The position numbers were made by a program, and so were the translations under genes. From NCBI GenBank assembly GCA_938082955.1, contig CALKDE010000330.1, positions 1 through 7,626 on the forward strand: a DNA stretch of 7,626 nt. Reading direction: 5' to 3'. Below, one piece after another: positions 1 through 6,467 of this stretch (position 1 is the stretch's first letter; each line of letters opens with the position of its first letter). Source of the DNA: an uncultured Pseudomonadales bacterium. Its GTDB lineage: Bacteria; Pseudomonadota; Gammaproteobacteria; Pseudomonadales; Pseudohongiellaceae. The notes under the pieces were generated by a model. It was given only the letters and a program-made list of their open reading frames with translations, was not told where the DNA came from and searched no databases.

Positions 1-1
1 G

Positions 2-388
2 GGTGAAGAAAACTTGGATAAGTTGCTTTCTCTATTGCAGCCGAGTTTGCTTCCCGGCGACTTCGTATTTTGCACAGCAGCCAATCTGAAATACGGCGCT
101 CTTGCTGAACTGCAACCGCTAGCATCTTATCAAGAAGAGGAAGGCCTGACTCTGGTTCTCGACAAGCAGGCGGCTGATGACGCCGGACTAGCTTATGATT
201 CAGTATTTAATTGCATTACTTTACTGGTGCATTCCAGTTTAGATGCGGTGGGGCTCACTGCCGCCGTCTCGAGTAGGCTGGCGGCAAAAGGTATTAGCGC
301 CAATGTGATCGCTGCCTATTATCACGACCATGTATTCGTGCCTAAAGAAAAGGCGCAATTTGCCCTTCAATTACTCACTGAGTTGTAG
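2..388 (+). CDS. ACT domain-containing protein (COG3602-like), 5'-truncated by window edge
   Basis: This is the 3' part of a small cytoplasmic protein of the COG3602-type ACT-domain family, whose precise function is unknown; ACT folds usually bind amino acids or other small ligands. An N-terminal stretch reading LQPSLLPGDFVFCT matches the conserved opening of the family. The C-terminal half (from about ITLLVHSSLDAVGL to HDHVFVPKEKA) has the ACT beta-alpha-beta pattern. The frame is open to base 2 and reads GEEN before the first TTG at 14. That TTG lacks a ribosome site, and family members usually start a few residues before this GEEN-like segment, so the true start is probably just upstream of the window. 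The stop is TAG at 386-388. Only a few residues should be missing. The acylase gene follows on the same strand after 68 bp, so co-transcription is possible but not shown. Confidence 0.8.
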   Translation, partial: GEENLDKLLSLLQPSLLPGDFVFCTAANLKYGALAELQPLASYQEEEGLTLVLDKQAADDAGLAYDSVFNCITLLVHSSLDAVGLTAAVSSRLAAKGISANVIAAYYHDHVFVPKEKAQFALQLLTEL

Positions 389-390
389 GC

Positions 391-411
391 TTGAGCTCAA
401 TGGTTAGAGCG
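391..411 (+). other. tRNA D-arm-like fragment in intergenic gap
   Basis: Bases 395-410 read GCTC-AATGGTTA-GAGC. The 4-bp stem and 8-base loop include the invariant A14, the GG pair and A21 expected of a tRNA D-arm. The next bases do not form an anticodon arm, and no T-arm or CCA-side acceptor is present, so this is not a tRNA gene. It may be a remnant of a tRNA, or a coincidental hairpin with a tRNA-like sequence. It is the only structured element in the gap between the ACT gene and the acylase. Confidence 0.35.
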
Positions 412-442
412 GTAAAAAATTTCTCGAAAATCTCACAAGACC

Positions 443-450
443 AAAGGTGA
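443..450 (+). promoter_or_regulatory. Ribosome binding site of the acylase gene
   Basis: AAAGGTGA lies six bases before the ATG at 457. It is a good Shine-Dalgarno match at a favourable distance and supports this start, which also gives a proper signal peptide. Confidence 0.8.
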
Positions 451-456
451 CTCAAG

Positions 457-2889
457 ATGACAAGCAAGTTGTTCGCCAAGATCGTAACCACTTCTACTTT
501 CGCGCTTATCTGTAACTTAGTTCTGGCGCAAAATTCGAGCTCTGTAAGCATACAGGGGCTAGATCTGCCAGTGGAGATACTCAAAGATAAGTGGGGAATC
601 TCACATATCTATGCTGAAACGGAACACGATTTGTTCTTTGCTCAGGGATACAGTGCCGCTAGAGATCGCTTGTTTCAATTTGAGATTTGGCGTGCGCAGG
701 CAACGGGAACAACGGCTGCACTTTTTGGTCCGCGCATGATCGACAGAGACCATGGAACTCGTCTGTTTAAGTTTCGTGGTCCGATGGAGGATGAGATGAA
801 TCATTATCATCCGCGCGGCGTGGATATCATTACTGCCTTCGTGCATGGCGTTAACGCCTACATAGATGAAGCGCTAGATGATCCTGATTCATTGCCATTG
901 CCATTTAAATTGCTCGGTATTGCGCCACAGCACTGGACAGAAGAAGTAGTCATCTCTCGTCACCAAGGTTTGCTGGGCAATATAGCCCAAGAATTAAGGG
1001 TAGGAAGAGCTGTGTGTGCTATCGGTGAAGATGCCGTGCGCGAGCTGCAATACTTTCACCCTCGTGACCCAGACCTAACGCTTGATCCAATGATCGATTG
1101 TGAGTCACTGCTTGAGAACGATATCCTGCATCTGTATAGCGCGTATCGCAGCAGTATGAAGTTCGAGCCAAACGACATTGTTGCCTCGAGTAACCGCAAT
1201 TCATCACAATCCTTCGAACAGATCGCCTCAGCCATTACACTTGAGGACAGCAATCTACAAAAGCATGACCTTGACGACATCGGAAGCAATAACTGGGTGG
1301 TAAGTGGTGACCTCACTCAAGACGGTTGGCCGATGATGATCAATGACCCGCACCGTGCACAGTCGGTTCCCTCGCTGCGTTATTGGGCGCATCTGGTGGG
1401 GCCTGGATGGAATGTGATCGGCGGGGGAGAACCGGAAATTCCGGGTATTTCCATAGGGCATAACGAGCAAGGCTCCTGGGGCTTGACGGTTTTCGGTACC
1501 GATGGCGAAGACCTAATGGTCTACGAGACGAATCCAGCTAATTCAAATCAGTATCGCTATCGCGGTGGTTGGGAAGACATGCAGGTCATCGAGGAGGTGA
1601 TCCAGGTCAAGGGTGCAGCAGCAGTCACGGTTGAACTCAAATACACGCGCCATGGTCCGGTAAGCTTCGAGGACGACGATAAGAACTTAGCCTATGCGAT
1701 ACGACCAGCATGGATGGAAGTAGGCGGTGCACCCTATCTAGCATCGCTACGTATGGATCAGGCAAAAACATGGGAAGAGTTTAGAGACGCTACGAATTAC
1801 AGTCATATTCCTGGAGAGAACATGATCTGGGCAGATCGAGATGGAAATATCGGCTGGCAGGCAGTGGGAATTGCGCCGCTTAGAAGAAACTTCAGTGGTC
1901 TCGTGCCAGTACCAGGTGATGGTCGTTATGAATGGGACGGTTATCTCGAGATCAAACAGAAGCCAAACGCATTTAATCCTGAGGTTGGCTATATCGAGAC
2001 GTCGAACAGCAATTATACCCCGCCTGATTATGAACATCTGGATGCGATAGCACATACCTGGACCGACCCTTATCGTTGGGCTCGGGGCAGCGAATTGTTG
2101 AGTTCAGGGCGCAAGTTCAATATGACAGACATGATCGAATTTCAACACGATTATCTCTCGATCCCTGCGCGCTCCCTAGTGCCTTTTTTTAAGGATTTGC
2201 CAGCCGATGATAGGCAGGTAGAAGCAGCGCGTCAGATGTTGCTGAACTGGGACTTCAAGCTAGACAAGGACTCGGTACAGGCAGGTATCTACGTGGCCTT
2301 CGAGCGGCAGCTGCTAGATAATATTGCTTCGCTAAAGGTGCCGGAGGTGGCGAGTAACTTTCTCAATGTCGGCATGAAGACAACAATCGATATGCTATTG
2401 GCACCCGACGGTGATTTTGGCAGCGATCCAATCGCGGGAAGGGATGAATTTGTTTTAGATACGCTGAAGCAGGCTGTCGCTACCTTAAGTGAAAAGTTTG
2501 GCCGCAACATGCAGAACTGGGTTTATGGACAAGCAGAATACAAACATGCTCTCATACGTCATCCACTGGGCGCTGCCGTTAGTGATCAGATAAGAAGTCG
2601 TTTAGAAGTTGGCCCTGCGCCACGAGGCGGCAATGGTTTTACCGTGGGCGCTACTGGCAGTGGCGACAATCAGACATCGGGAGCATCGTTTCGAATCTTT
2701 ATCGATACCCGCGATTGGGATAACACACTGGGCATGAACACGCCAGGGCAGGTGGGAGATCCCGATAGTCCACTGTATGACAATCTGTTCGAGTTGTGGG
2801 CTAACGACAAGGTGTTTCCTGTGTTCTATTCGCGAGAAAAAATAGAAACGGTGTTGTACGAGAGGCTCGATCTGATGCCAGCAAACTAG
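457..2889 (+). CDS. Secreted penicillin acylase family protein (S45 Ntn hydrolase)
   Basis: This is an 810-residue amide-bond acylase of the penicillin amidase / AHL acylase superfamily (COG2366), predicted to act in the periplasm. A Sec signal peptide with a hydrophobic core at residues 9-23 probably ends after LVLA (Ala24). The alpha chain and spacer follow. DIGSNNWVVSG at 275-284 is the self-cleavage site, making Ser277 the N-terminal nucleophile of the beta chain. Counting from it, His299 sits at beta-23, as in cephalosporin and AHL acylases, where penicillin G acylase has Gln. Asn517 or Asn519 in ETSNSNYTP is the likely oxyanion-hole Asn. The C-terminal part keeps the glycine-rich segment around 723-742 and the late FPVFYSRE segment. 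The mature protein has just two cysteines, Cys187 and Cys215. Length is normal and the frame intact. The substrate cannot be read from the sequence; AHLs, beta-lactams or other acyl amides are possible. Confidence 0.93.
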   Translation: MTSKLFAKIVTTSTFALICNLVLAQNSSSVSIQGLDLPVEILKDKWGISHIYAETEHDLFFAQGYSAARDRLFQFEIWRAQATGTTAALFGPRMIDRDHGTRLFKFRGPMEDEMNHYHPRGVDIITAFVHGVNAYIDEALDDPDSLPLPFKLLGIAPQHWTEEVVISRHQGLLGNIAQELRVGRAVCAIGEDAVRELQYFHPRDPDLTLDPMIDCESLLENDILHLYSAYRSSMKFEPNDIVASSNRNSSQSFEQIASAITLEDSNLQKHDLDDIGSNNWVVSGDLTQDGWPMMINDPHRAQSVPSLRYWAHLVGPGWNVIGGGEPEIPGISIGHNEQGSWGLTVFGTDGEDLMVYETNPANSNQYRYRGGWEDMQVIEEVIQVKGAAAVTVELKYTRHGPVSFEDDDKNLAYAIRPAWMEVGGAPYLASLRMDQAKTWEEFRDATNYSHIPGENMIWADRDGNIGWQAVGIAPLRRNFSGLVPVPGDGRYEWDGYLEIKQKPNAFNPEVGYIETSNSNYTPPDYEHLDAIAHTWTDPYRWARGSELLSSGRKFNMTDMIEFQHDYLSIPARSLVPFFKDLPADDRQVEAARQMLLNWDFKLDKDSVQAGIYVAFERQLLDNIASLKVPEVASNFLNVGMKTTIDMLLAPDGDFGSDPIAGRDEFVLDTLKQAVATLSEKFGRNMQNWVYGQAEYKHALIRHPLGAAVSDQIRSRLEVGPAPRGGNGFTVGATGSGDNQTSGASFRIFIDTRDWDNTLGMNTPGQVGDPDSPLYDNLFELWANDKVFPVFYSREKIETVLYERLDLMPAN

Positions 2890-2921
2890 GGCAGCCAGTT
2901 GTGCAAAGACGGCGGGCTCTG

Positions 2922-2938
2922 CTTAAGACCCTCTTAAG
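2922..2938 (+). repeat. Paired CTTAAG palindromes / 7-bp inverted repeat
   Basis: CTTAAGA-ccc-TCTTAAG is a perfect 7-bp inverted repeat. It contains two copies of the palindrome CTTAAG spaced 11 bp apart, about one helical turn. It lies 33 bases after the acylase stop and just before the kinase gene. The stem is AT-rich, the loop is only three bases and no T-run follows, so an intrinsic terminator is unlikely. An operator for the kinase promoter is an alternative. Confidence 0.45.
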
Positions 2939-2962
2939 AAACTTGCTTTATCTTACTTAAAT
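2934..2962 (+). promoter_or_regulatory. Candidate promoter of the kinase-methyltransferase pair
   Basis: A -35-like TTAAGA (2934-2939) is separated by 17 bp from a -10-like TTAAAT (2957-2962). Both are partial matches to the sigma-70 consensus. Transcription would begin at about 2969-2970, on the start codon itself, which fits the lack of a ribosome site there. The -35 overlaps the CTTAAG repeat. This is a pattern match only. Confidence 0.3.
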
Positions 2963-2969
2963 AATAGCT

Positions 2970-3800
2970 ATGCTGAAAACGGGCGCTAATTTGACAAATC
3001 TCTTGCCAGAAAAGAGCTCGGCGTCCAGTGCTGTCCACAAAATTGATCAAGCGTGTTTGCCTACTTGCCTTACCTATGAGTCCGCATCTCATAGTGAATT
3101 TTTGATAAGTCGAGGGTACTCCAGGTTTGAAGATTTCTGGGATCTCCCGCCTATCTTTGTAGATGATATTAATTACCGCAGAGGCGGTTGGAGCGGTGTA
3201 TCAGTTCTGACTCTTCCAGATGGTGATTCGCAGAGGAAATACTTTGTGAAGCGGCAGGTAAATCAGTTTCGTTACTCAATAAGCAAGCCACTTGGCGTGC
3301 TAACCTTTGAGCATGAAGTGATCGGGATTAAGCGCAATCAAAAGCTCGGTCTGCCGGCTATCGATATAGCATGTTGGGGAGTAAATAAGGCAGCAGGAAG
3401 TACCAGAGGCCTTCTGGTTACTGCCGATACCGGTATTGTTTCCCTTGAAGAGCTTCTTTCGAGTTATCAACTATCACCATCCTTCGAAAGATTGCTGCAT
3501 CGCTGTGGCGAACAGTTGCTCGAAATGCACAACAGGGGAATTCAGCACGGTGCCTTATATCCGAAACACATTTTTCTCGATCAACAAACCGGCACAATTA
3601 ATCTGATTGATTTCGAGCGCGCTAGGAAGAAGACCTTTGTTCGTAAAGCTATAACTGCAGACCTGCGGCAATTGTTGAAACATCTCAAGTCGCTGCCTCT
3701 GGATGTAACCGAGATGTTGCTGCACCCTTACAAGTTAGAGCATGCAAAACTTATTTCTCAATTACAGGTGCAACTCTTAAAGGATGACCCTCGTTACTAA
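2970..3800 (+). CDS. Lipopolysaccharide kinase, InaA/WaaP family
   Basis: This is a 276-residue small-fold protein kinase relative of the InaA/WaaP (Kdo kinase) group, which phosphorylates sugars of the LPS core or similar envelope glycans on the cytoplasmic side. The domain starts at about residue 43 (SEFLISRGYSRFEDFW), followed by RRGGWSGVSVL as the nucleotide-binding loop. Lys94 in YFVKRQ is the likely ATP lysine, and Glu115 or Glu117 in FEHEV the helix-C partner. HGALYPKHIFLD (193-204) is the family's version of the catalytic loop, and Asp214 in LIDFERAR the metal-binding DFG equivalent. All core elements are present, so it should be active. There is no signal peptide or membrane segment. 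ATG 2970 is the first start after an in-frame TAA at 2958 and the only Met before the domain, but it has no Shine-Dalgarno sequence. The methyltransferase gene follows after 14 bases. The exact acceptor is unknown. Confidence 0.88.
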   Translation: MLKTGANLTNLLPEKSSASSAVHKIDQACLPTCLTYESASHSEFLISRGYSRFEDFWDLPPIFVDDINYRRGGWSGVSVLTLPDGDSQRKYFVKRQVNQFRYSISKPLGVLTFEHEVIGIKRNQKLGLPAIDIACWGVNKAAGSTRGLLVTADTGIVSLEELLSSYQLSPSFERLLHRCGEQLLEMHNRGIQHGALYPKHIFLDQQTGTINLIDFERARKKTFVRKAITADLRQLLKHLKSLPLDVTEMLLHPYKLEHAKLISQLQVQLLKDDPRY

Positions 3801-3804
3801 GGAT
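3798..3804 (+). promoter_or_regulatory. Ribosome binding site overlapping the kinase stop codon
   Basis: TAAGGAT contains the kinase TAA stop and an AAGGA Shine-Dalgarno core, about 11 bases before the ATG at 3815. The overlap suggests translational coupling of the kinase and methyltransferase. The ATG at 3808 is out of frame with the methyltransferase. Confidence 0.55.
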
Positions 3805-3814
3805 ACGATGCATT

Positions 3815-4453
3815 ATGCAAAACTATGAAAGGGTTAAATCTGACCCGGTAAGCGCTGAACTCTACACTAAACGTAAGCCGCGCAAGCATCAGTTCGAGAT
3901 GCAGATGGTGAGCGAGGCATTTCAGATGTTGCCCAGCGCTGAGGTAAAAGCTGTGCTGGATGCACCCTGTGGTGTTGGGCGGCTAAGCCTTTGGTTGGCT
4001 CAGAAGGGGTTCGAGGTTTCCGCCGTGGATCTGGGCGAGTCTGCTGTGAAATTGACCAATGAATTGCTGAGCGATCAAAGCTTCAAAGAAACGGCGCAGT
4101 GGCAGGATATCTTCAATATGCAATTCGCAGATGGTGAGTTCGATGCATCAGTGTGCTTTAGGCTCTTGCACCATTTTAAGGAAGTCGGCGATCAGCAAAA
4201 ATTGATTGCCGAACTCTGCCGTGTCTCTTCTAAATACGTGGTTATTTCCTACTTTTCGACTTACTCGGTAACGTCCTTGCGCCGCAGATTACGCAAGGTA
4301 TTAACTGGGAAGCCCGTTAAACAAAACCCGATGTCTCTCTCCCACCTTAAGGGTCTGTTTGAGCCCCATCACTACGAGCTTCTTGGTACTGTTAAAAGGT
4401 CAGGGTTTCTTCATTCACTGCAAGTGGCTGTTTTCAAGAAAAGCTCTGCATAG
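3815..4453 (+). CDS. Class I SAM-dependent methyltransferase
   Basis: This is a 212-residue Rossmann-fold methyltransferase that uses S-adenosylmethionine, predicted cytoplasmic. Motif I is VLDAPCGVGR (47-56), the SAM-binding glycine loop. Motif II is AVDLG, with Asp72 likely binding the ribose hydroxyls. FDASVCFRLLHHF (109-121) matches motif IV of the Methyltransf_11/25 type, with a double His often seen in small-molecule and lipid or quinone methylases. Basic residues at 156-166 (RRRLRK) may contact a membrane or an anionic substrate. Length is normal for the class. It is the second gene of a tight pair with the InaA-like kinase (14-base gap, ribosome site on the kinase stop), so the two products probably act on the same envelope molecule. 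The acceptor cannot be read from the sequence. Its stop lies 12 bases from that of the oppositely oriented sulfatase-fold gene. Confidence 0.88.
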   Translation: MQNYERVKSDPVSAELYTKRKPRKHQFEMQMVSEAFQMLPSAEVKAVLDAPCGVGRLSLWLAQKGFEVSAVDLGESAVKLTNELLSDQSFKETAQWQDIFNMQFADGEFDASVCFRLLHHFKEVGDQQKLIAELCRVSSKYVVISYFSTYSVTSLRRRLRKVLTGKPVKQNPMSLSHLKGLFEPHHYELLGTVKRSGFLHSLQVAVFKKSSA

Positions 4454-4465
4454 CCTCCTCAAAGC

Positions 4466-6313
4466 CTATTGGTAGAAGCGGTTCTGTTCTTGTAAGTACT
4501 CTGCCAACGCCGCTTGATAACTTGATTTCTCGTCGGCCAGGTTTATCGGCTGATCGTTTATATCGGTGCTACTAGCCTGATAAGCGGCACCCTTTATGCT
4601 GAAGATTATTTTGACTTCAGGCGTTACCACCGTATTCCCGTGCCAGTCGCTGACTACCAGGAAGTTACGTTTATAATCAGGGTCGAATAAGTCTTGACCG
4701 AAGCTGTGTCGTTTCGCCGGCACATCCAGTCCGAGTGCGTTTAATACAGTGGCTGGCATATCGAGATGGCTGCTTGCGACTGTGTGCCGCTTCTTTTCCA
4801 TGCCAGGTATATGGATGATCATTGGCACTCGAATTTGCGGCTGGCTAAAAGTGGAGTTATGACCCCAGCGGCCATTCTCCATGAATTCTTCACCGTGATC
4901 GCCAGTCAGCACGACGATCGTATTCTCCATGAGATCGCCTTCCTCCAACACCTTATAGACGCGAGCCAGTTGCCGATCTAGGTGATGTGTGGCGTTGGTA
5001 TAGCGCGCCTTAATCTGCGGCATGCTCTCTTGGATGTCGACGGTGAGATAATTGAAGTCTTCGATGTAGTCTTCCTCGATAATATCTTCATCTGGGAAGT
5101 AATAATTGGCATGCGCCGATTCGAAAAACATAAACGCGAAGAATGGATCGTCTTCTCCTTCTTTCTCTTGTATAAAGGAAATTAGGTCGCCGGTATTCTT
5201 CTGGTCTCTTTCCCATCCGTGGCCTTTGTTAAATTCCTGTAGGTTTTCAGGCGGTAAACTACTAAAAATTGTCTTGTCGAATTCCGGGTAAGTAAAAGCA
5301 GAACTGGTTATCGCTTTGAACTGATAATCTTGAGATCGCAGTTGCTCGATCAACAACGGTGGGCGCCGATTTCTAAGCACATCGAACCAATAATGGCCAT
5401 AAAGGCCATAGAATTGCGTGAACATTCCCATTCGCGTTCCATTCCCGCCGCTATAGTGATCTTCGAACCACTGCTGATCATTAGCAAACGCGTAGGTATT
5501 TGGCATGATTTTGGGGGTGACCATGTCGGAGCGCCAGGACTCGGCCACCAACCAAACGATGTTATATTTTTGGCCAGAATCTAAGGTAACTAGCAACTCA
5601 GGGTCGAAATAGTTCAGATTACCAGTCTTGCTTGAGTAGGAAAATTTATCTTCAAGCCTCTCTGTGCGCGGCACACCTAGGTCGCTGAGCAATGCGCCTG
5701 CCGTGATTGGCAGGTACCACATGACCTTGTCGGCGGAATTGAGGACAGGAACAAAATTGGTGTAGTCGGCATAGATGTAAATAAAACTTTCCGCAGTGAA
5801 ACAAACAAGGAGTGTTGCAAGCATGTGTTTCTTCTTTAGCCAGCTGGGGATTACTCGCTCCATCGGTACAAACTTGATCAGAAACGCAAAGGCTATGACT
5901 CCTAAGACTCCGGCAATAACGGCGCTGTTCCATGTTGAAGCCGATACCCCCATGGCTTCGATTCCACCAGGGGTGGAGATTAGATTCAACACGAAGAAGT
6001 TTGTATAGAAGCCATACAGCGAGTAGAGCTTGAAGTTGGCAATTAGGAATGCCAGTAGAGAATAGGCAGTTAGAACTGCCGCAAGAGACAGCATGATGTA
6101 CAGTTTTGGTAGGTGTTTGAACTTAAGAGTGATAGCGGCGAGCGTATAAATAGGAAGGCAGAGCAATGCAGACCACACTATTAGAGTGATGACCAGAAAA
6201 CCACTGACTATAAGCGATTCACTTCCCGGTAGTGTTTGAATTAAAAGGGCAATCAGGGCTAAGAGCCAGAGTAAAAGAACGGATCTGATCAGGTATGGGT
6301 GCTCTCGAAGCAT
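4466..6313 (-). CDS. YejM/PbgA-like inner-membrane protein with sulfatase-fold periplasmic domain
   Basis: This 615-residue protein has five predicted membrane helices (about 10-27, 34-60, 70-93, 130-149 and 164-181), a linker, and an alkaline-phosphatase/sulfatase-fold domain from about 249 to the end. That is the plan of DUF3413-sulfatase proteins such as YejM/PbgA, which sense or handle lipopolysaccharide and cardiolipin, and of LtaS/EptA phospholipid head-group transferases. Likely active-site residues are all visible: Glu258 in NIVWLVAES, Thr293 as candidate nucleophile in GGNGTRMG, His401 in ESAHANYYF, Asp472-His473 in TGDHGEE and His485 in GHNS. An unusually acidic stretch lies at 408-419. 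ATG 6313 has an AGGG ribosome site seven bases upstream. The gene converges on the methyltransferase gene. It could be an LpxC-pathway regulator like YejM or a true transferase; the intact metal site keeps the latter open. Confidence 0.85.
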   Translation of the reverse strand: MLREHPYLIRSVLLLWLLALIALLIQTLPGSESLIVSGFLVITLIVWSALLCLPIYTLAAITLKFKHLPKLYIMLSLAAVLTAYSLLAFLIANFKLYSLYGFYTNFFVLNLISTPGGIEAMGVSASTWNSAVIAGVLGVIAFAFLIKFVPMERVIPSWLKKKHMLATLLVCFTAESFIYIYADYTNFVPVLNSADKVMWYLPITAGALLSDLGVPRTERLEDKFSYSSKTGNLNYFDPELLVTLDSGQKYNIVWLVAESWRSDMVTPKIMPNTYAFANDQQWFEDHYSGGNGTRMGMFTQFYGLYGHYWFDVLRNRRPPLLIEQLRSQDYQFKAITSSAFTYPEFDKTIFSSLPPENLQEFNKGHGWERDQKNTGDLISFIQEKEGEDDPFFAFMFFESAHANYYFPDEDIIEEDYIEDFNYLTVDIQESMPQIKARYTNATHHLDRQLARVYKVLEEGDLMENTIVVLTGDHGEEFMENGRWGHNSTFSQPQIRVPMIIHIPGMEKKRHTVASSHLDMPATVLNALGLDVPAKRHSFGQDLFDPDYKRNFLVVSDWHGNTVVTPEVKIIFSIKGAAYQASSTDINDQPINLADEKSSYQAALAEYLQEQNRFYQ

Positions 6314-6320
6314 GAACTAA

Positions 6321-6325
6321 CCCTA
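6321..6325 (-). promoter_or_regulatory. Ribosome binding site of the sulfatase-fold gene
   Basis: On the minus strand TAGGG lies seven bases before the ATG at 6313. It is a modest but well-placed Shine-Dalgarno sequence that supports this start. Confidence 0.55.
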
Positions 6326-6361
6326 TTTTAGCGTGGATGAAGGTGGGTACTCTCGCGATGC

Positions 6362-6408
6362 TTTTTTAAGCCAGTTTTAAGGCCTTTTTACTAGTTTTAA
6401 TCTTTTTT
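6362..6408. repeat. Five phased T-tracts (predicted bent DNA) upstream of the sulfatase-fold gene
   Basis: T-runs of 4-6 bases lie at 6362-6367, 6375-6378, 6385-6389, 6395-6398 and 6403-6408. Their centres average 10.25 bp apart, matching the helical repeat, so the bends should add up. Within this, AGTTTTAA occurs twice, at 6373 and 6393. The array sits 49-95 bp upstream of the minus-strand gene start and 60-105 bp before the pseudogene. It could be an UP element, an H-NS/IHF-type binding region or a curved promoter. The rest of 6314-6464 shows no convincing -35/-10 pair on either strand. Confidence 0.6.
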
Positions 6409-6467
6409 GCTCTTAACTAACCCTTCAGGCTAGAAGTGTATATTAGCCACCACGTTAACATATTTTG

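Noticed and set aside
14..388. TTG at 14 as the true start of the ACT gene
   Set aside because: The open frame continues to the window edge with family-like residues, and no ribosome site precedes the TTG.
391..418. Sigma-70 promoter TTGAGC-N16-TAAAAA before the acylase
   Set aside because: Each box matches only four of six consensus bases, and the sequence is equally explained by the D-arm-like element and an A-run.
380..456. A complete tRNA gene around the D-arm sequence
   Set aside because: No anticodon arm, T-arm or acceptor pairing can be drawn from the flanking bases, and the following run is A/T-rich.
511..516. Lipobox Cys19 making the acylase a lipoprotein
   Set aside because: The residue before the Cys is Ile and no small residue precedes it; a standard signal peptidase I site after Ala24 fits better.
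601..2510. Several minus-strand open frames inside the acylase gene
   Set aside because: They have no recognisable domains, no good ribosome sites and are fully overlapped by a well-conserved gene.
2922..2950. Intrinsic terminator after the acylase gene
   Set aside because: The stem is mostly A/T with a three-base loop and is not followed by a T-run.
4766..6008. Plus-strand open frames and a 93-residue minus-strand frame inside the sulfatase-fold gene
   Set aside because: They are shadows of the long conserved minus-strand gene and show no family features.
6361..6390. Rho-independent terminator from AAGCC...GGCCTT followed by T5
   Set aside because: The stem is short with a bulge, and no plus-strand gene ends upstream; the T-runs belong to the phased array.
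6413..6444. Plus-strand promoter TTAACT with TATATT for the T_hemolysin remnant
   Set aside because: The spacing is 20 bp and the -35 match is poor; any original promoter may have decayed.
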